A DNA stretch of 64,000 nucleotides from Prevotella sp. (GCA_022511075.1 JAFLSE010000003.1:60634-124633); one strand, 5' to 3'. Shown: positions 7,960 to 20,562, numbered from the stretch's first letter. Translations and numbers: made by a program. The notes: generated by a model from the sequence alone, not told the origin.

Positions 7960-10900
7960 TCACGCATTCTCGGGAGTTGCCTTTACGGTCTCATCGGAGA
8001 AGTCGAGCACATTCTTGCGGTTTGCCTGTATGCGGTCGTACTCTTCCTTAGAGCCGACGATAACCTTCTCGAACTCACGCAGACCAGTACCTGCAGGGAT
8101 AAGGTGTCCGCAGATAACGTTCTCCTTCATACCCTCGAGCCTGTCGCTCTTGCCACGTATTGCAGCCTCGTTGAGCACCTTCGTAGTCTCCTGGAACGAT
8201 GCGGCAGACATGAAGCTCTTGGTCTGGAGAGCCGCACGGGTGATACCTTGCAGAATCTGGGTAGACGTTGCAGGAACGGCATCACGCACCTGTACGGGCT
8301 TGAGGTCACGGCGCTTGAGCGACGAGTTCTCGTCACGCAACTTGCGCGTGGTGACAATCTGACCCTTTTGCAGATTCTCGCTGTCGCCTGCATCAATGAC
8401 AACCTTCTTTCCCCAGATGCGGTCGTTCTCAGCACGGAAGTCGAGTTTGTCGACAACCTCCAGCTCAAGGAACGAGGTGTCACCCGGGTCGTTAATCTGC
8501 ACCTTGCACATCATCTGACGAACGATAATCTCAAAGTGCTTGTCGTTTATCTTCACACCCTGCAGACGATAAACGTCCTGTACCTCGTTTACGATATACT
8601 CCTGTACCGCCGTAGGACCCTTGATAGCAAGGATATCGGCAGGAGTGATTGAGCCGTCTGACAGCGGAGTGCCGGCACGAACGGCATCGTGCTCCTGTAC
8701 AAGAATCTGCTTTGACAGCGGCACAAGGTAGTGGCGCTGCTCGCCAGTCTTTGAAGTTACGATTACCTCGCGGTTACCACGCTTAACCTTACCCATAGTA
8801 ACCTCACCGTCGATTTCTGAAACGACAGCAGGATTAGATGGGTTACGAGCCTCGAACAACTCGGTAACACGTGGAAGACCACCGGTGATATCACCTGCCT
8901 TTGCAGCAGAGCGAGGAATCTGTACGAGAGTCTCACCAGTGCCTACGGTCTGTCCGTCCTCTACGACAACGTGACCGCCCACCGGGAAGTTGTATGTACC
9001 AACCTTGTCGCCGTTTGCATCGATGATGTCGCAGGTAGGAACAAGCGACTTGTCCTTGGACTCGGTGATGATGCGCTCGGTAAGACCTGTTGTCTCGTCG
9101 GTCTCGGCACGATATGTAACACCTTCTATAACGTCGTTGAACTTCAGCGTACCTGCATACTCGGTAACGATAACGGCATTGAACGGATCCCACTTTGCAA
9201 TGAGCTTGCCCTTCTCAACAACATCGCCGTGCTTGCAATAGAGCGAAGAACCGTAAGGAACGTTCACGGTAGACATTACGATGCCTGTGTTAGGGTCGAC
9301 AAAGCGCAACTCGGCAAGACGGCTCACAACCATCTCGCACTCCAAGCCTTCCTCGCTGAACGGCACGGTGCGTATTTCGTCGAACTCGAGACGGCTCTCG
9401 TTCTTTGCAACGATGCTTGCATTGGTAGCGGCATTTGATGCCACACCACCATCGTGGAAAGTACGGAGAGTAAGCTGCGTACCCGGCTCACCGATAGCCT
9501 GTGCCGCGATAACGCCCACTGCCTCACCCTTCTGTACAAGGCGGCGTGTGGCAAGGTTACGACCGTAGCACTTCTTGCAGACACCGTGGCGGCTCTCGCA
9601 AGTGAGTACCGAACGTATCTCGACCATCTCAATAGGACTGTCCTCGATAGCCTGTGCAACAGCCTCGGTAATCTCGTCGCCGGCAGCAACGATGAGTGCG
9701 TTTGTCTGTGGATGAATGATATCGTGTACCGACACACGGCCAACGATGCGCTCTGCAAGTGAAGAAATCACCTCGTCGCCGTTCTTCAAAGCCGTACACA
9801 TAAGACCGCGCAATGTTCCGCAGTCGTCCTCGGTGATGATAACATCGTGAGAAACGTCTACAAGACGACGGGTAAGATAACCAGCGTCGGCAGTCTTCAT
9901 AGCGGTGTCGGCAAGACCCTTACGGGCACCGTGTGTAGAGATAAAGTATTCGAGCACCGACATACCCTCCTTGAAGTTGGAGAGGATAGGATTCTCGATA
10001 ATCTGGTGTCCCTCGGCACCTGCTTTCTGCGGTTTAGCCATAAGACCACGCATACCCGAAAGCTGACGAATCTGGTCCTTAGAACCACGGGCACCAGAGT
10101 CGAGCATCATGTAAACGGCGTTGAAGCCCTGGTCAGCCTCGGTCATCTGCTTCATGAGCACGTTACCAAGGTTGTTGTTTACGTGTGTCCAAGTGTCGAT
10201 AACCTGGTTATAACGCTCGTTGTCGGTGATGAATCCCATATTATAGTTGTCGGTAATCTGACGGATTTCGTCGTTACCCTTCTGCACAAGTTCCTCTTTC
10301 TCCTTAGGAATGATGATATCGTCGAGGTTGAACGACAGACCTGCCTCGTATGCCATGCGATAGCCGAGGTTCTTGATACCGTCGAGGAACTCGCAAGCCT
10401 CTGCGAAGCCCACGTTGTTGATAACGTCGGCGATGATGTCGCGGAGACTCTTCTTAGATATTACGGTGTTCACATAGCCAACCTCGTCGGGAATGATTCC
10501 GTTGACGATGATACGACCCACACTGGTCTCGACCATGTGCTTGTAGTAGTTGCCGTTCTCGTCCTTGTCCTTCACGAGCACCTTCACAAGGGCGTGCAGG
10601 TCGCACTTACCCTCGTTGTTGGCGATGATAGCCTCCTCCGGACCGTAGAACGTAAGACCCTCTCCCTTTGCTCCCGGACGTATCTTTGTGATATAATAGA
10701 GTCCGAGCACCATATCCTGTGAAGGCACAGTGATAGGAGCACCGTTTGCAGGATTGAGGATATTGTGGCTCTGGAGCATGAGAATCTGCGCCTCGAGTAT
10801 TGCCTCGTTGCTCAATGGCAGATGGACAGCCATCTGGTCGCCGTCGAAGTCGGCATTGAACGCCGTACAAGCCAACGGGTGCAACTGAATAGCCTTGCCC

Positions 10901-12294
10901 TCAATCATCTTTGGCTGGAATGCCTGAATACCGAGACGGTGAAGCGTTGGAGCACGGTTGAGGAGCACAGGGTGTCCCTTCATCACGTTCTCGAGAATGT
11001 CGAAGATAATAGGCTCACGACGGTCTACAATCTTCTTTGCACTCTTAACGGTCTTAACGATGCCGCGCTCAATCAGCTTGCGTATGATGAACGGCTTGTA
11101 AAGTTCTGCCGCCATAAGTTTAGGCAGACCGCACTCGCCCATCTTCAGCTCAGGACCAACGACGATAACCGAACGTGCAGAGTAGTCAACACGCTTACCG
11201 AGAAGGTTCTGACGGAAACGTCCCTGCTTTCCCTTGAGGGAGTCGGAGAGTGACTTCAACGGACGGTTGGCATCGCTCTTAACCGCGCTGCCCTTGCGAG
11301 AGTTGTCGAAGAGACTGTCAACAGCCTCCTGCAACATACGCTTCTCGTTGCGGAGAATAACCTCGGGGGCATGTATCTCCATAAGGCGCTTCAAACGGTT
11401 GTTACGAATGATTACGCGACGGTAGAGATCGTTGAGGTCGCTGGTTGCGAAACGACCGCCATCAAGCGGAACGAGCGGGCGCAACTCCGGAGGAGTGACG
11501 GGAAGTATCTTCATTATCATCCACTCCGGCTTGTTGGTCTCGCGGCTTGAACGGAATGCCTCCACAACCTGCAGGCGCTTCAGAGCCTCGTCCTTGCGCT
11601 GCTGCGAGCCGTCGCTGTTGGCGCGGTTGCGCAGTTCGTATGAAAGTGAGTCGAGGTCGAGTTGTGAGAGGAGAATCTGAATAGCCTCTGCACCCATCTT
11701 GGCAACAAACTTGTTAGGGTCGTTGTCCTCAAGATACTCGTTATCCTCGGGCAGATACTTGTCGAAGATTTCGGTTATCTCATCCTCTGAAATAAGGTCG
11801 CCCTTGTGAGAACCGTTGAGCTCGTTGCCGCTATCGTCGGTCTTGCCTTCAAGCAAACCCGGCTGTATCACGATATAGCGTTCATAGTAGATAACGGCAT
11901 CAAGTTTCTTTGTAGGCATACCCAAGAGATAGCCCAACTTGTTTGGAAGCGAACGGAAGTACCATATATGCGCAACAGGCACAACAAGTTCGATGTGTCC
12001 CGGACGCTCGCGACGCACCTTCTTCTCCGTAACCTCCACACCGCAGCGGTCGCACACGATGCCTTTATAGCGTATGCGCTTGTACTTTCCGCAGGCACAC
12101 TCATAGTCTTTTTGCGGACCGAAGATGCGCTCGCAGAACAGACCGTCGCGCTCTGGCTTGTAGGTACGGTAGTTGATGGTCTCAGGCTTTGTTACCTCGC
12201 CAAACGAGTTTTCGAGAATCTCCTCGGGCGAAGCCAAACCGATGGTAATCTTCGTAAAGTTACTCTTTATCTTTGAATCTTTCTTAAAAGCCAT
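7960..12294 (-). CDS. rpoC: RNA polymerase subunit beta'
   Basis: 1444 residues, usual for Bacteroidetes. The N-terminal zinc ribbon ([20 protein letters not shown], roughly residues 65-90) is complete. The catalytic metal-binding loop [14 protein letters not shown] lies in the first third (about residue 480). The trigger-loop region has [15 protein letters not shown], and the second zinc site is [17 protein letters not shown]. The C-terminus has the typical [20 protein letters not shown]. It forms the active-centre cleft with RpoB. It follows rpoB by 37 bases and ends at a strong terminator, so the two are co-transcribed. No oddities. Confidence 0.99.
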   Translation of the reverse strand: MAFKKDSKIKSNFTKITIGLASPEEILENSFGEVTKPETINYRTYKPERDGLFCERIFGPQKDYECACGKYKRIRYKGIVCDRCGVEVTEKKVRRERPGHIELVVPVAHIWYFRSLPNKLGYLLGMPTKKLDAVIYYERYIVIQPGLLEGKTDDSGNELNGSHKGDLISEDEITEIFDKYLPEDNEYLEDNDPNKFVAKMGAEAIQILLSQLDLDSLSYELRNRANSDGSQQRKDEALKRLQVVEAFRSSRETNKPEWMIMKILPVTPPELRPLVPLDGGRFATSDLNDLYRRVIIRNNRLKRLMEIHAPEVILRNEKRMLQEAVDSLFDNSRKGSAVKSDANRPLKSLSDSLKGKQGRFRQNLLGKRVDYSARSVIVVGPELKMGECGLPKLMAAELYKPFIIRKLIERGIVKTVKSAKKIVDRREPIIFDILENVMKGHPVLLNRAPTLHRLGIQAFQPKMIEGKAIQLHPLACTAFNADFDGDQMAVHLPLSNEAILEAQILMLQSHNILNPANGAPITVPSQDMVLGLYYITKIRPGAKGEGLTFYGPEEAIIANNEGKCDLHALVKVLVKDKDENGNYYKHMVETSVGRIIVNGIIPDEVGYVNTVISKKSLRDIIADVINNVGFAEACEFLDGIKNLGYRMAYEAGLSFNLDDIIIPKEKEELVQKGNDEIRQITDNYNMGFITDNERYNQVIDTWTHVNNNLGNVLMKQMTEADQGFNAVYMMLDSGARGSKDQIRQLSGMRGLMAKPQKAGAEGHQIIENPILSNFKEGMSVLEYFISTHGARKGLADTAMKTADAGYLTRRLVDVSHDVIITEDDCGTLRGLMCTALKNGDEVISSLAERIVGRVSVHDIIHPQTNALIVAAGDEITEAVAQAIEDSPIEMVEIRSVLTCESRHGVCKKCYGRNLATRRLVQKGEAVGVIAAQAIGEPGTQLTLRTFHDGGVASNAATNASIVAKNESRLEFDEIRTVPFSEEGLECEMVVSRLAELRFVDPNTGIVMSTVNVPYGSSLYCKHGDVVEKGKLIAKWDPFNAVIVTEYAGTLKFNDVIEGVTYRAETDETTGLTERIITESKDKSLVPTCDIIDANGDKVGTYNFPVGGHVVVEDGQTVGTGETLVQIPRSAAKAGDITGGLPRVTELFEARNPSNPAVVSEIDGEVTMGKVKRGNREVIVTSKTGEQRHYLVPLSKQILVQEHDAVRAGTPLSDGSITPADILAIKGPTAVQEYIVNEVQDVYRLQGVKINDKHFEIIVRQMMCKVQINDPGDTSFLELEVVDKLDFRAENDRIWGKKVVIDAGDSENLQKGQIVTTRKLRDENSSLKRRDLKPVQVRDAVPATSTQILQGITRAALQTKSFMSAASFQETTKVLNEAAIRGKSDRLEGMKENVICGHLIPAGTGLREFEKVIVGSKEEYDRIQANRKNVLDFSDETVKATPENA

Positions 12295-12331
12295 ATTTCT
12301 TGAATATTATTTGTACATTGTACATATATTA

Positions 12332-15300
12332 TTAGTCGAGCTTGACGCTAAGTCCAAGACCCTTCAACTCGTGGAGCAATACGTTGAGCGACTCCGGAAC
12401 GCCCGGCGTTGGCATTGGCTCGCCCTTGACGATAGCCTCGTAAGCCTTGCTGCGTCCAACAACGTCGTCACTCTTGATGGTAAGAATCTCCTGCAGCACG
12501 TGGCTTGCACCGAATGCCTCAAGAGCCCAAACCTCCATCTCTCCGAAACGCTGACCACCAAACTGTGCCTTACCTCCAAGAGGCTGCTGCGTGATGACAG
12601 AGTAAGGACCAATGCTGCGTGCGTGCATCTTGTCCTCAACCATGTGACCGAGTTTCAAGAAGTAGGTTATACCCACCGTTGCAGGCTGGTCGAACTTCTC
12701 ACCAGTCTCACCATCGTAAAGATGTGTAGAGCAGAGGCGTGGCAGACCTGCCTTGTCCGTCCACTCTGCAAGGTCCTCAAGTTTTGCACCGTCGAAGATA
12801 GGCGTTGCAAACTTGCAGCCGAGACGCTTGCCGGCAGCACCGAGGATTGCCTCGAATATCTGACCGAGGTTCATACGAGAAGGCACACCGAGCGGGTTGA
12901 GCACCAAGTCAACTGGACGACCGTCCTCGAGGAACGGCATATCCTCCTGGCGTACCACCTTCGACACGATACCCTTGTTACCGTGACGACCGGCGAGTTT
13001 GTCGCCCACCTGTATCTTACGCTTCTTGGCAATGTAAACCTTAGCCATCTGGAGTATGCCCGATGGCAGTTCGTCGCCGATTGTAATAGCAAACTTCTTG
13101 CGCTTGTTCTCTGCATCGAGCAGTTTATACTTGCGCATATAGTTGGTAACAAGTTGCGATATAAGCATATTGGTATGCTCGTCGTCTGTCCAAGTGCTAA
13201 TCTCGATGTCTCCGTACTCAAGGTTACGCAAGTTTGTCTGCGTGAACTTGGTACCCTTAGAGATAATCTCTGCACCCGTATAGTCCTTGATGCCCTGAGA
13301 AACCTTGTCCTCTGTGAGAGCAAGCAACTTGTCGATGAGAATATCCTTCAAGTCGTTCACCTTTGCCTCGTATTCCTCGTCAATCTTGGCAATCAGCACC
13401 TTATCCTGCTGCTTTGACTGGCGTGTCTTTATGGCGCGTGCAAACATCTTCTTGTCTATAACGACACCCGAAAGTGACGGGTTAGCCTTGAGCGACGAGT
13501 CTTTCACGTCGCCTGCCTTGTCGCCGAAGATTGCACGGAGCAACTTCTCCTCTGGCGACGGGTCGCTCTCTCCCTTCGGTGAAATCTTACCGATGAGGAT
13601 ATCGCCCGGCTCAATGCGAGCACCAACGCGGATAACACCGTTCTCGTCGAGGTCTTTTGTTGCCTCCTCGCTTACGTTTGGAATGTCGGATGTGAACTCC
13701 TCCATACCGCGCTTCGTCTCACGAACTTCGAGAGAATACTCGTCTACGTGTACTGATGTGAGAATATCCTCGCGCACGATACGCTCGTTGAGCACGATGG
13801 CATCCTCGTAGTTATATCCCTTCCACGGCATGTAGGCAACGAGCAGGTTGCGTCCGAGGGCAAGCTCGCCATTCTCCGTGGCATAGCCTTCGGTAAGAAT
13901 GTCGCCCTTCTTCACGCGCTGTCCCTTGTTGCATATAGGACGCAGGTCGATGGTCATGTTCTGGTTTGTGCGGCGGAACTTCGGAATGCGGTATTCCTTC
14001 AGTGCCGGCTCGAAACTTACGAACTCCTCGTCTTCCGTGCGGTCGTAGAGAATGCGTATAATTGTTGCGTCAACATATTCTACAACTCCGTCGCCCTCGG
14101 CGGTAATCATTGTACGAGAATCCTCGCACACCTGCTTCTCAATACCAGTACCAACGATAGGTGCTTCGTTGTGGAGCAGAGGCACGGCTTGGCGCATCAT
14201 GTTAGAGCCCATCAGCGCACGGTGTGCGTCGTCGTGCTCAAGGAACGGAATGAGTGATGCGGCGATAGATGCAATCTGCTGTGGAGACACATCCATATAG
14301 TTGACCTGTGTAGGAGGCACAACAGGGAAGTCTGCCTCCTGGCGACACTTCACTACCTCGCGCACGAATGTACCGTCATCGTTGAGCGGCGCATTTCCTT
14401 GTCCTATGATATTCTCGCCTTCTTCCTCGGCTGTCATATATACAACGCCTTCCTTCGAGAGGTCGGCAACACCGTTCACCACCTTGCGGTATGGTGTCTC
14501 GATAAATCCAAGATTGTTTATCTTTGCATATACGCAGAGAGAAGAGATAAGTCCGATGTTTGGACCTTCAGGGCTCTCGATAGGACAGAGGCGACCATAG
14601 TGTGTATAGTGTACGTCGCGCACCTCAAATCCGGCACGCTCACGCGAAAGACCACCAGGACCAAGAGCCGAGAGACGGCGCTTGTGGGTAACCTCTGCCA
14701 ATGGGTTTGTCTGGTCCATAAACTGCGACAGAGGGTTAGTTCCGAAGAACGAGTTGATAACGCTCGATATTGTCTTTGCGTTGATAAGGTCGGTAGGAGT
14801 GAACACCTCATTGTCGCGCACGTTCATACGCTCACGTATAGTACGGCTGATGCGTGCCAGTCCTATTGAGAATTGGTTTCCGAGTTGTTCGCCCACAGTG
14901 CGTACACGACGGTTTGACAAGTGGTCGATATCATCTACGGAAGCCTTTGAGTTTATCAACTGGATAAGATACTTGATAATTTCTATAATGTCTTCCCTCG
15001 TGAGTACCCTCACGTCCATTTCGGTGGAAAGTCCCAGTTTCTTGTTGATACGGTAGCGTCCTACCTCGCCCAAGTCGTAACGCTTGTCGGAGAAGAACAG
15101 GTTTTGTATAACCTCTCGTGCACTTGCATCGTCTGCAGGGTCTGCATTGCGCAGCTGGCGGTAGATGTGTACAACGGCCTCCTTCTCAGAGTTACTCGGG
15201 TCTTTCGCCAAAGTGTTGAAGATAATCGAATAGTCGGAAGCAAGAGCCATATCCTTATGTATGAGAATCGTGCTGGCACCACTCTCAAGAATGTCGATGA

Positions 15301-16144
15301 AGTTGTCTTCCGTGATTTCAGTCTCACGGTCCATTATTACCTCATTGCGCTCTATTGATACAACCTCGCCAGTATCCTCGTCAACAAAGTCCTCGTTCCA
15401 ACTCCTAAGCACACGGGCAGCGAGTTTGCAGCCGATGCACTTCTTGAGTTGTGCCTTGTTCACCTTCACCTCTTCTGCAAGGTCGAAGATGCTCAGAATG
15501 TCCTTGTCCGACTCGAAGCCGATGGCACGCAAAAGCGTGGTAACAGGCAATTTCTTCTTTCGGTCGATGTATGCGTACATCACGTTGTTGATGTCGGTAG
15601 CAAACTCAATCCAAGATCCCTTGAACGGAATGATACGTGCTGAATAGAGCAGCGAACCGTTGGCATGTACGCTCTGACCGAAGAACACGCCCGGCGAGCG
15701 GTGCAACTGCGAAACGACAACACGCTCTGCTCCATTGATAATGAACGTTCCGTTAGATGTCATATAGGGAATAGGACCGAGGAACACATCCTGAATCACA
15801 GTGCCGAAATCCTCATGGTCTGGGTCTGTACAATACAGCTTCAGTTTTGCCTTCAAAGGTACACTATATGTCAGACCACGCTCCAAGCACTCGTCGATGG
15901 AGTAGCGGGGCGGGTCGATATAGTAATCCAAAAACTCAAGAATGAAATTATTACGCGTGTCGGTTATAGGGAAGTTCTCCGAGAACACCTTATATAAACC
16001 GTCATTCTTGCGTTCCTCTGGAGGAGTATCCAGTTGCAAGAAGTCCTTAAACGACTGTAATTGCACATCAAGGAAATCAGGGAAGGGCATTGGATTCTTT
16101 ACACTTCCGAAATTTACTCTGTTATTAATTACTTTTGATGCCAT
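12332..16144 (-). CDS. rpoB: RNA polymerase subunit beta
   Basis: 1270 residues from the ATG at 16144 ([14 protein letters not shown]); a TTG directly before it is not needed as a start. Conserved blocks are in order: the rifampicin region with [22 protein letters not shown] and [18 protein letters not shown], the [20 protein letters not shown] segment, and [20 protein letters not shown] near the C-terminus. The rifampicin-pocket residues visible here look wild type (Q, D, H and S in the expected context). It is separated from rplL by an 87-base gap that holds an intrinsic terminator/attenuator, as in many bacteria where polymerase expression is set below ribosomal-protein expression. Confidence 0.99.
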   Translation of the reverse strand: MASKVINNRVNFGSVKNPMPFPDFLDVQLQSFKDFLQLDTPPEERKNDGLYKVFSENFPITDTRNNFILEFLDYYIDPPRYSIDECLERGLTYSVPLKAKLKLYCTDPDHEDFGTVIQDVFLGPIPYMTSNGTFIINGAERVVVSQLHRSPGVFFGQSVHANGSLLYSARIIPFKGSWIEFATDINNVMYAYIDRKKKLPVTTLLRAIGFESDKDILSIFDLAEEVKVNKAQLKKCIGCKLAARVLRSWNEDFVDEDTGEVVSIERNEVIMDRETEITEDNFIDILESGASTILIHKDMALASDYSIIFNTLAKDPSNSEKEAVVHIYRQLRNADPADDASAREVIQNLFFSDKRYDLGEVGRYRINKKLGLSTEMDVRVLTREDIIEIIKYLIQLINSKASVDDIDHLSNRRVRTVGEQLGNQFSIGLARISRTIRERMNVRDNEVFTPTDLINAKTISSVINSFFGTNPLSQFMDQTNPLAEVTHKRRLSALGPGGLSRERAGFEVRDVHYTHYGRLCPIESPEGPNIGLISSLCVYAKINNLGFIETPYRKVVNGVADLSKEGVVYMTAEEEGENIIGQGNAPLNDDGTFVREVVKCRQEADFPVVPPTQVNYMDVSPQQIASIAASLIPFLEHDDAHRALMGSNMMRQAVPLLHNEAPIVGTGIEKQVCEDSRTMITAEGDGVVEYVDATIIRILYDRTEDEEFVSFEPALKEYRIPKFRRTNQNMTIDLRPICNKGQRVKKGDILTEGYATENGELALGRNLLVAYMPWKGYNYEDAIVLNERIVREDILTSVHVDEYSLEVRETKRGMEEFTSDIPNVSEEATKDLDENGVIRVGARIEPGDILIGKISPKGESDPSPEEKLLRAIFGDKAGDVKDSSLKANPSLSGVVIDKKMFARAIKTRQSKQQDKVLIAKIDEEYEAKVNDLKDILIDKLLALTEDKVSQGIKDYTGAEIISKGTKFTQTNLRNLEYGDIEISTWTDDEHTNMLISQLVTNYMRKYKLLDAENKRKKFAITIGDELPSGILQMAKVYIAKKRKIQVGDKLAGRHGNKGIVSKVVRQEDMPFLEDGRPVDLVLNPLGVPSRMNLGQIFEAILGAAGKRLGCKFATPIFDGAKLEDLAEWTDKAGLPRLCSTHLYDGETGEKFDQPATVGITYFLKLGHMVEDKMHARSIGPYSVITQQPLGGKAQFGGQRFGEMEVWALEAFGASHVLQEILTIKSDDVVGRSKAYEAIVKGEPMPTPGVPESLNVLLHELKGLGLSVKLD

Positions 16145-16171
16145 CAATTATATATTTAACTTATGTAAGAC

Positions 16172-16211
16172 ACAAAAAGGTTAAGCATCTCCTACTTAGA
16201 GATACTTAACC
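16172..16211 (-). terminator. rplL-rpoB attenuator hairpin
   Basis: On the minus strand the stem GGTTAAG plus GAGAT-type pairing (16179-16211, one mismatch) is followed by TTTTTGTG. It lies in the 90-base gap between rplL and rpoB. Partial read-through would explain lower rpoBC than rplJL expression; inferred from structure. Confidence 0.75.
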
Positions 16212-16234
16212 ATTAACCTATAGTTGTAAGCCTA

Positions 16235-16618
16235 TTATTTCAGCTCAACCTCAGCACCAGCACCCTCGAGAGTCTTCTTGAGGTTCTCTGCCTCGTCCTT
16301 AGAAAGACCTTCCTTAACAGTAGAAGGAGCACCGTCTACGAGATCCTTAGCCTCTTTCAACCCGAGACCGCAAGCCTCTTTAACTGCCTTTACAACCTGA
16401 AGCTTAGCAGCACCTGCAGACTTCAATACAACGTCGAATGAAGTCTTCTCTTCAGCAGCTGCCTCACCAGCGCCAGCAGCACCAGGAGCAGCAGCAACTG
16501 CAACAGCTGCAGCAGCAGGCTCAATTCCATACTCGTCCTTCAGGACTGTTGCCAACTCATTTACTTCTTTCACTGTGAGGTTTACCAACTCCTCAGCAAT
16601 AGCTTTAATATCTGCCAT
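16235..16618 (-). CDS. rplL: Ribosomal protein bL12 (L7/L12)
   Basis: 127 residues. The N-terminal dimerisation helix ([26 protein letters not shown]) is followed by the Ala-rich hinge ([20 protein letters not shown]) and the C-terminal factor-binding domain ending [24 protein letters not shown]. It forms the ribosomal stalk with L10 and recruits translation GTPases. It follows rplJ by 70 bases, in the standard order. Confidence 0.98.
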   Translation of the reverse strand: MADIKAIAEELVNLTVKEVNELATVLKDEYGIEPAAAAVAVAAAPGAAGAGEAAAEEKTSFDVVLKSAGAAKLQVVKAVKEACGLGLKEAKDLVDGAPSTVKEGLSKDEAENLKKTLEGAGAEVELK

Positions 16619-16688
16619 TTTATTTACTTTTTTAATTTTATAATTCTTAAATAATAATTTTTAAATCACTTGTCTCAAGCGACACGCC

Positions 16689-17213
16689 TTATTCCGGACG
16701 CTCGCCCAAGGTCTTCAGTACACCGTGTATGGTGTTTGCACCTGACTGCAGTGCTGAAACAACATTCTTTGCAGGGCTCTGGAGCAAAGCAACAACGTCT
16801 GCGATAAGCTCGTTCTTGCTCTTTATTGCAACCAACTCGTCCAACTTGTCGGCACCCACGAAGAAACTCTCTTCTGCGTATGCTGCCTTGAGTGCAGGAA
16901 CTTCCTTCTTCTGCTTCTTGTAGTCTTTAATCAACTTTGCAGGAACGTTGGCTGTGTTGCAGAACATAATCGCTGTGTTGCCCTTGAGGCACTCGTACAG
17001 CGGACTGTAATCTGTCTCTGCAGCCTCGAAAGCCTTCTCGAGAAGCGTGTTCTTAACAACCACAAGCTTTACCTCGCTCTTGAAGCACTTGCGACGAAGT
17101 TCGGAAGTGTCAGCAGCATTGAGACCTGTGAGGTCTACAAGATAAAAATGTGGATATTGCTTCAGTTTCTCACCAAGCTCTACAATAATAGTATCTTTTA
17201 CTTCCTTTTTCAT
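16689..17213 (-). CDS. rplJ: Ribosomal protein uL10
   Basis: 174 residues. It begins MKKEVKDTIIVELGEKLKQYPHFYLVDLTGLNAADTSELRRKC and carries the L10 core VKNTLLEKAFE and AIMFCNTANVPAKLIKDYKK, then the C-terminal helix LLQSPAKNVVSALQSGANTIHGVLKTL that binds L12 dimers. It anchors the stalk on 23S rRNA. It lies 20 bases after rplA. In other bacteria L10-L12 represses its own mRNA; I cannot identify the site here. Confidence 0.97.
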   Translation of the reverse strand: MKKEVKDTIIVELGEKLKQYPHFYLVDLTGLNAADTSELRRKCFKSEVKLVVVKNTLLEKAFEAAETDYSPLYECLKGNTAIMFCNTANVPAKLIKDYKKQKKEVPALKAAYAEESFFVGADKLDELVAIKSKNELIADVVALLQSPAKNVVSALQSGANTIHGVLKTLGERPE

Positions 17214-17233
17214 TTTACTAAACTTTTTACGAG

Positions 17234-17926
17234 TTATTCAACTGATTTAGGATCAACCTTGATACCCTTACTCATAGTGCTTGAGATAAAGATACTCTTG
17301 ATATATGTACCCTTTGCAGCAGCTGGCTTCAGCTTGATAATAGTCTGAATGAATTCCTTGGCATTGCCGTAGATCTGCTCCGGCGTGAAGGAAACCTTAC
17401 CGATGGAGGCGTGTACGATACCAGCCTTGTCCACCTTGAAGTCAATCTTACCTTGCTTAACCTCGCTGACAGCCTTTGCCACGTCCATTGTAACCGTACC
17501 GCTCTTTGGGTTTGGCATCAGTCCGCGAGGACCGAGAACACGTCCGAGAGGACCCAACTTTGCCATACAAGAAGGCATTGTTATGATAACGTCCACATCG
17601 GTCCAGCCACCCTTAATCTTGTCGATATACTCGTCAAGACCAACATAGTCGGCACCAGCCTCTTTGGCAGCAGCCTCCTGATCGGCTGTACAAAGACAGA
17701 GAACGCGTACGACCTTTCCGGTACCATTTGGCAGTGACACAACGCCACGAACCATCTGGTTAGCCTTACGAGGATCCACGCCCAAACGAACATCAATATC
17801 GAGAGACGCATCGAACTTAGTGGTGGTTATCTCCTTCACAAGCTCAGATGCCTCTGCCAATGTGTAAGTCCTCCCTGCTTCAACCTTATCAGCTACTAAC
17901 TTTTGATTTTTTGTCAGTTTACTCAT
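17234..17926 (-). CDS. rplA: Ribosomal protein uL1
   Basis: 230 residues. Motifs: [26 protein letters not shown] at the start, [16 protein letters not shown], then [29 protein letters not shown], the signature loop of L1. The end is [11 protein letters not shown]. It binds 23S rRNA at the E-site stalk and in other bacteria also represses the rplKA mRNA. It lies 24 bases after rplK, so the pair is coupled. Confidence 0.98.
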   Translation of the reverse strand: MSKLTKNQKLVADKVEAGRTYTLAEASELVKEITTTKFDASLDIDVRLGVDPRKANQMVRGVVSLPNGTGKVVRVLCLCTADQEAAAKEAGADYVGLDEYIDKIKGGWTDVDVIITMPSCMAKLGPLGRVLGPRGLMPNPKSGTVTMDVAKAVSEVKQGKIDFKVDKAGIVHASIGKVSFTPEQIYGNAKEFIQTIIKLKPAAAKGTYIKSIFISSTMSKGIKVDPKSVE

Positions 17927-17950
17927 TTTCTTAATTGAAGTTTAAATTAT

Positions 17951-18388
17951 TTAACCGGGGAACTCGCCTTGTACAGTGATACCCATACTACGTGCAGTAC
18001 CTGCTATGAGACGCATAGCAGACTCTACAGTAAAACAGTTCAAGTCAGGCATCTTATCCTCTGCAATAGCCTTGATCTGATCCCAAGTCACAGTGGCAAC
18101 CTTCTGACGGTTTGGCTGTGCAGAACCACTCTTAAGTTTGGCTATCTCCTTCAACTGCACAGCAGCAGGAGGAGTCTTGATTTCAAAGGTGAATGACTTG
18201 TCTGCATAGTAAGTGATAACGACAGGAAGAATCTTACCTGCCTTATCCTGGGTCCTGGCGTTGAACTCTTTGCAGAATCCCATAATGTTGATACCCTTAG
18301 AACCCAGTGCAGGTCCTACTGGAGGTGAGGGATTCGCAGCGCCACCTTTAATCTGTAATTTGATTAATCCAGCAACTTCTTTAGCCAT
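17951..18388 (-). CDS. rplK: Ribosomal protein uL11
   Basis: 145 residues, starting [44 protein letters not shown], the canonical N-terminal domain with the proline helix that contacts factors and thiostrepton-type drugs. The C-terminal rRNA-binding domain ends [16 protein letters not shown]. It follows nusG with a 92-base gap in which I see only a short GC-rich hairpin without a T-run. Confidence 0.98.
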   Translation of the reverse strand: MAKEVAGLIKLQIKGGAANPSPPVGPALGSKGINIMGFCKEFNARTQDKAGKILPVVITYYADKSFTFEIKTPPAAVQLKEIAKLKSGSAQPNRQKVATVTWDQIKAIAEDKMPDLNCFTVESAMRLIAGTARSMGITVQGEFPG

Positions 18389-18480
18389 TTTACTATTAGT
18401 TATTAATAATTTAAATTAAGCTGCGCACCACAAGGACGCACAACCCTTTGTGCAAGCCGTAGCACATCGTAACAACTGCG

Positions 18481-19032
18481 CTACTCGCTTACAACCTTTT
18501 CTACCTGCGTGTAGGAAAGTTCCAATGGAGTCTTACGTCCAAAGATCTTTACCATAACTTTCAACTTGTGCTTCTCGGCATTCACCTCTTCGATGATGCC
18601 CTTGAAGCCACTGAAAGGACCGTCGGCAACCTTCACCGTCTCGTCTACCACGAATGGCACGTTAACGGCTACCTCCACCTCCGATTCCTCTGCAATGCCA
18701 AGGATACGGTTTATTTCAGATTGCTTTACCGGAGCAGGATTATCCATTCCACCAAGGAATCCCAATACGTTGGGAAGGAATCTCAACATATGGGCAACCT
18801 CACCATTCAAGTTAGCCTCAACAAGTACGTATCCAGGCAAAAACAACTTCTCCTTGACCACACGTTTTGCATTACGCAATACTGCATACTTCTCTGTCGG
18901 AATCAGACACTGACCGACATTGGCTTTCAGTATTTCGTTATGATTCTTTGCAGCTTCAAGGTAGTCTTTTACCTTTGCCTCCTTGCCACTGATAGCACGG
19001 AGTACATACCATTGCATTCCTGTTTGAGCCAT
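18481..19032 (-). CDS. nusG: Transcription termination/antitermination factor NusG
   Basis: 183 residues. The NGN domain (QWYVLRAISGKEAKVKDYLEAA, KLFLPGYVLVEANLNGEVAHMLRFLPNVLGFLGG) is followed by a linker and a C-terminal KOW domain (VKVADGPFSGFKGIIEEVNAEKHKLKVMVKIFGRKTPLELSY). It binds the RNA polymerase clamp to support processivity and couples to S10 or Rho. Its start is 15 bases after secE, the usual pairing. Confidence 0.98.
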   Translation of the reverse strand: MAQTGMQWYVLRAISGKEAKVKDYLEAAKNHNEILKANVGQCLIPTEKYAVLRNAKRVVKEKLFLPGYVLVEANLNGEVAHMLRFLPNVLGFLGGMDNPAPVKQSEINRILGIAEESEVEVAVNVPFVVDETVKVADGPFSGFKGIIEEVNAEKHKLKVMVKIFGRKTPLELSYTQVEKVVSE

Positions 19033-19047
19033 CTTTAAATCTCGTGA

Positions 19048-19236
19048 TTAGTTAGGATAAATGCTACTCATTACAAACTTAAACACCAAATCCATCACCC
19101 ATACTATCAGCGCAATGATTACGGAAGCTGATAATACAACCACCGCACTGTTAGTAAGTTCTTTAAGGCTTGGCCAAGTAGTCTTATACGCAAGCTCGTC
19201 GAAACATGCTTTGCAATAGTTCACAAATGTTTTCAT
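19048..19236 (-). CDS. secE: Preprotein translocase subunit SecE
   Basis: 62 residues from the ATG at 19236 (MKTFVNYCKACFDELAYKTTWPSLKELTNSAVVV). An in-frame start at 19281 would fall inside the tRNA-Trp gene and is rejected. One C-terminal membrane helix (VVLSASVIIALIVWVMDLVFKFV) follows the amphipathic helix with the conserved TWPS motif. The short single-helix form is normal outside Proteobacteria. It forms the SecYEG channel. Confidence 0.95.
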   Translation of the reverse strand: MKTFVNYCKACFDELAYKTTWPSLKELTNSAVVVLSASVIIALIVWVMDLVFKFVMSSIYPN

Positions 19237-19251
19237 TTTTCGTCTTTTTAG

Positions 19252-19324
19252 CACGGGATGAGCGGCTCGAACGCCCGACACCTGGTTTTGGAGACCAGTG
19301 CTCTACCAACTGAGCTAATCCCGT
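19252..19324 (-). tRNA. tRNA-Trp (CCA anticodon)
   Basis: 73 nt on the minus strand. Acceptor stem ACGGGAT/ATCCCGT, discriminator G, D-arm with AGCTC...GAGC, anticodon loop CTCCAAA, T-arm with TTCGAGC. CCA is not encoded. It sits just upstream of secE, as in other Bacteroidales. Confidence 0.95.
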
Positions 19325-19377
19325 AAATAAGTTCCGCTCTCAAGCAGAGAGCAGAACTTTATATGAGAGGTTTTTTA

Positions 19378-20562
19378 TTAATCCTCGTAAACTTCTGTAA
19401 TCTGACCAGAACCTACGGTGCGACCACCCTCGCGGATAGCGAAACGGAGACCTGGGTTGAGGGCTACAGCGTAGATCAACTCTACTGTAATCTCAACGTT
19501 GTCACCAGGCATTACCATTTCTACGCCTGCAGGCAGAGAGATTTCACCTGTACAGTCCATTGTACGGAGGTAGAACTGTGGACGATACTTGTTTCCGAAT
19601 GGAGTATGACGACCACCCTCTTCCTTCTTCAATACGTAGATAGAAGCCTTGAACTTCTTGAATGGCTTAATCTGTCCTGGATGGCAGAGCACCATACCAC
19701 GCTTGATTTCGTTCTTATCAATACCACGGAGAAGCAGACCTACGTTGTCACCAGCCTGACCCTCATCGAGGAGCTTGCGGAACATCTCAACGCCAGTTAC
19801 AACTGACTTCTTGTCCTCACCAAGACCGAGCAACTCAACTTCGTCACCTACGTGGATAACACCAGTCTCAATACGACCTGTAGCAACAGTACCACGACCT
19901 GTGATTGAGAATACGTCCTCAACAGGCATCAAGAAAGGCTTGTCTGTAGCGCGAGGAGGCTCCTGAATCCATGTATCGCAAGTATTCATCAACTCCATAA
20001 CCTTCTCTTCCCACTTAGCAACACCGTTCAGTGCACCGAGAGCAGAACCACGAATGATTGGCGTATCATCCTCGAACTCATACTGTGTAAGGATCTCAGA
20101 AACTTCCATCTCAACGAGTTCAAGCATTTCTTCGTCGTCAACCATATCACACTTGTTGAGGAATACAACCAAGCGAGGTACGTTCACCTGACGAGCGAGA
20201 AGCACGTGCTCACGTGTCTGAGGCATAGGACCGTCAGTAGCAGCAACTACAAGAATGGCACCATCCATCTGAGCAGCACCAGTAACCATGTTCTTCACAT
20301 AGTCGGCGTGTCCCGGACAGTCTACGTGTGCGTAGTGACGAGTCTGTGTCTCATACTCTACGTGTGCTGTGTTGATAGTAATACCGCGCTCCTTCTCTTC
20401 GGGAGCATTGTCAATCTGATCGAAAGACTTAACCTCAGAGAGACCTGCCTTTGCCAACACAGTTGTAATAGCAGCTGTCAGAGTAGTCTTACCGTGGTCT
20501 ACGTGACCAATTGTACCAATGTTAACATGGGGTTTGGTACGCTGGAATGTCTCTTTTGCCAT
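19378..20562 (-). CDS. tuf: Elongation factor Tu
   Basis: 394 residues. GTPase motifs are [15 protein letters not shown] (G1), GITINTAH (G2), [12 protein letters not shown] (G3), NKCD (G4) and GSAL (G5), followed by beta-barrel domains 2 and 3 ending [16 protein letters not shown]. It delivers aminoacyl-tRNA to the ribosome. It lies between tRNA-Trp and a four-tRNA array on the same strand and is likely transcribed with them. Confidence 0.99.
   Translation of the reverse strand: MAKETFQRTKPHVNIGTIGHVDHGKTTLTAAITTVLAKAGLSEVKSFDQIDNAPEEKERGITINTAHVEYETQTRHYAHVDCPGHADYVKNMVTGAAQMDGAILVVAATDGPMPQTREHVLLARQVNVPRLVVFLNKCDMVDDEEMLELVEMEVSEILTQYEFEDDTPIIRGSALGALNGVAKWEEKVMELMNTCDTWIQEPPRATDKPFLMPVEDVFSITGRGTVATGRIETGVIHVGDEVELLGLGEDKKSVVTGVEMFRKLLDEGQAGDNVGLLLRGIDKNEIKRGMVLCHPGQIKPFKKFKASIYVLKKEEGGRHTPFGNKYRPQFYLRTMDCTGEISLPAGVEMVMPGDNVEITVELIYAVALNPGLRFAIREGGRTVGSGQITEVYED

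Noticed and set aside
7822..8652. 276-codon plus-strand ORF opposite the rpoC end
   Set aside because: It runs across the rpoC terminator and lies antisense to rpoC; no motif.
12173..13417. 414-codon plus-strand ORF opposite rpoB/rpoC
   Set aside because: It is antisense to the conserved polymerase genes and has no family features; a by-product of their codon use.
19237..19281. Longer SecE start at 19281
   Set aside because: The added codons lie inside tRNA-Trp and do not resemble SecE.
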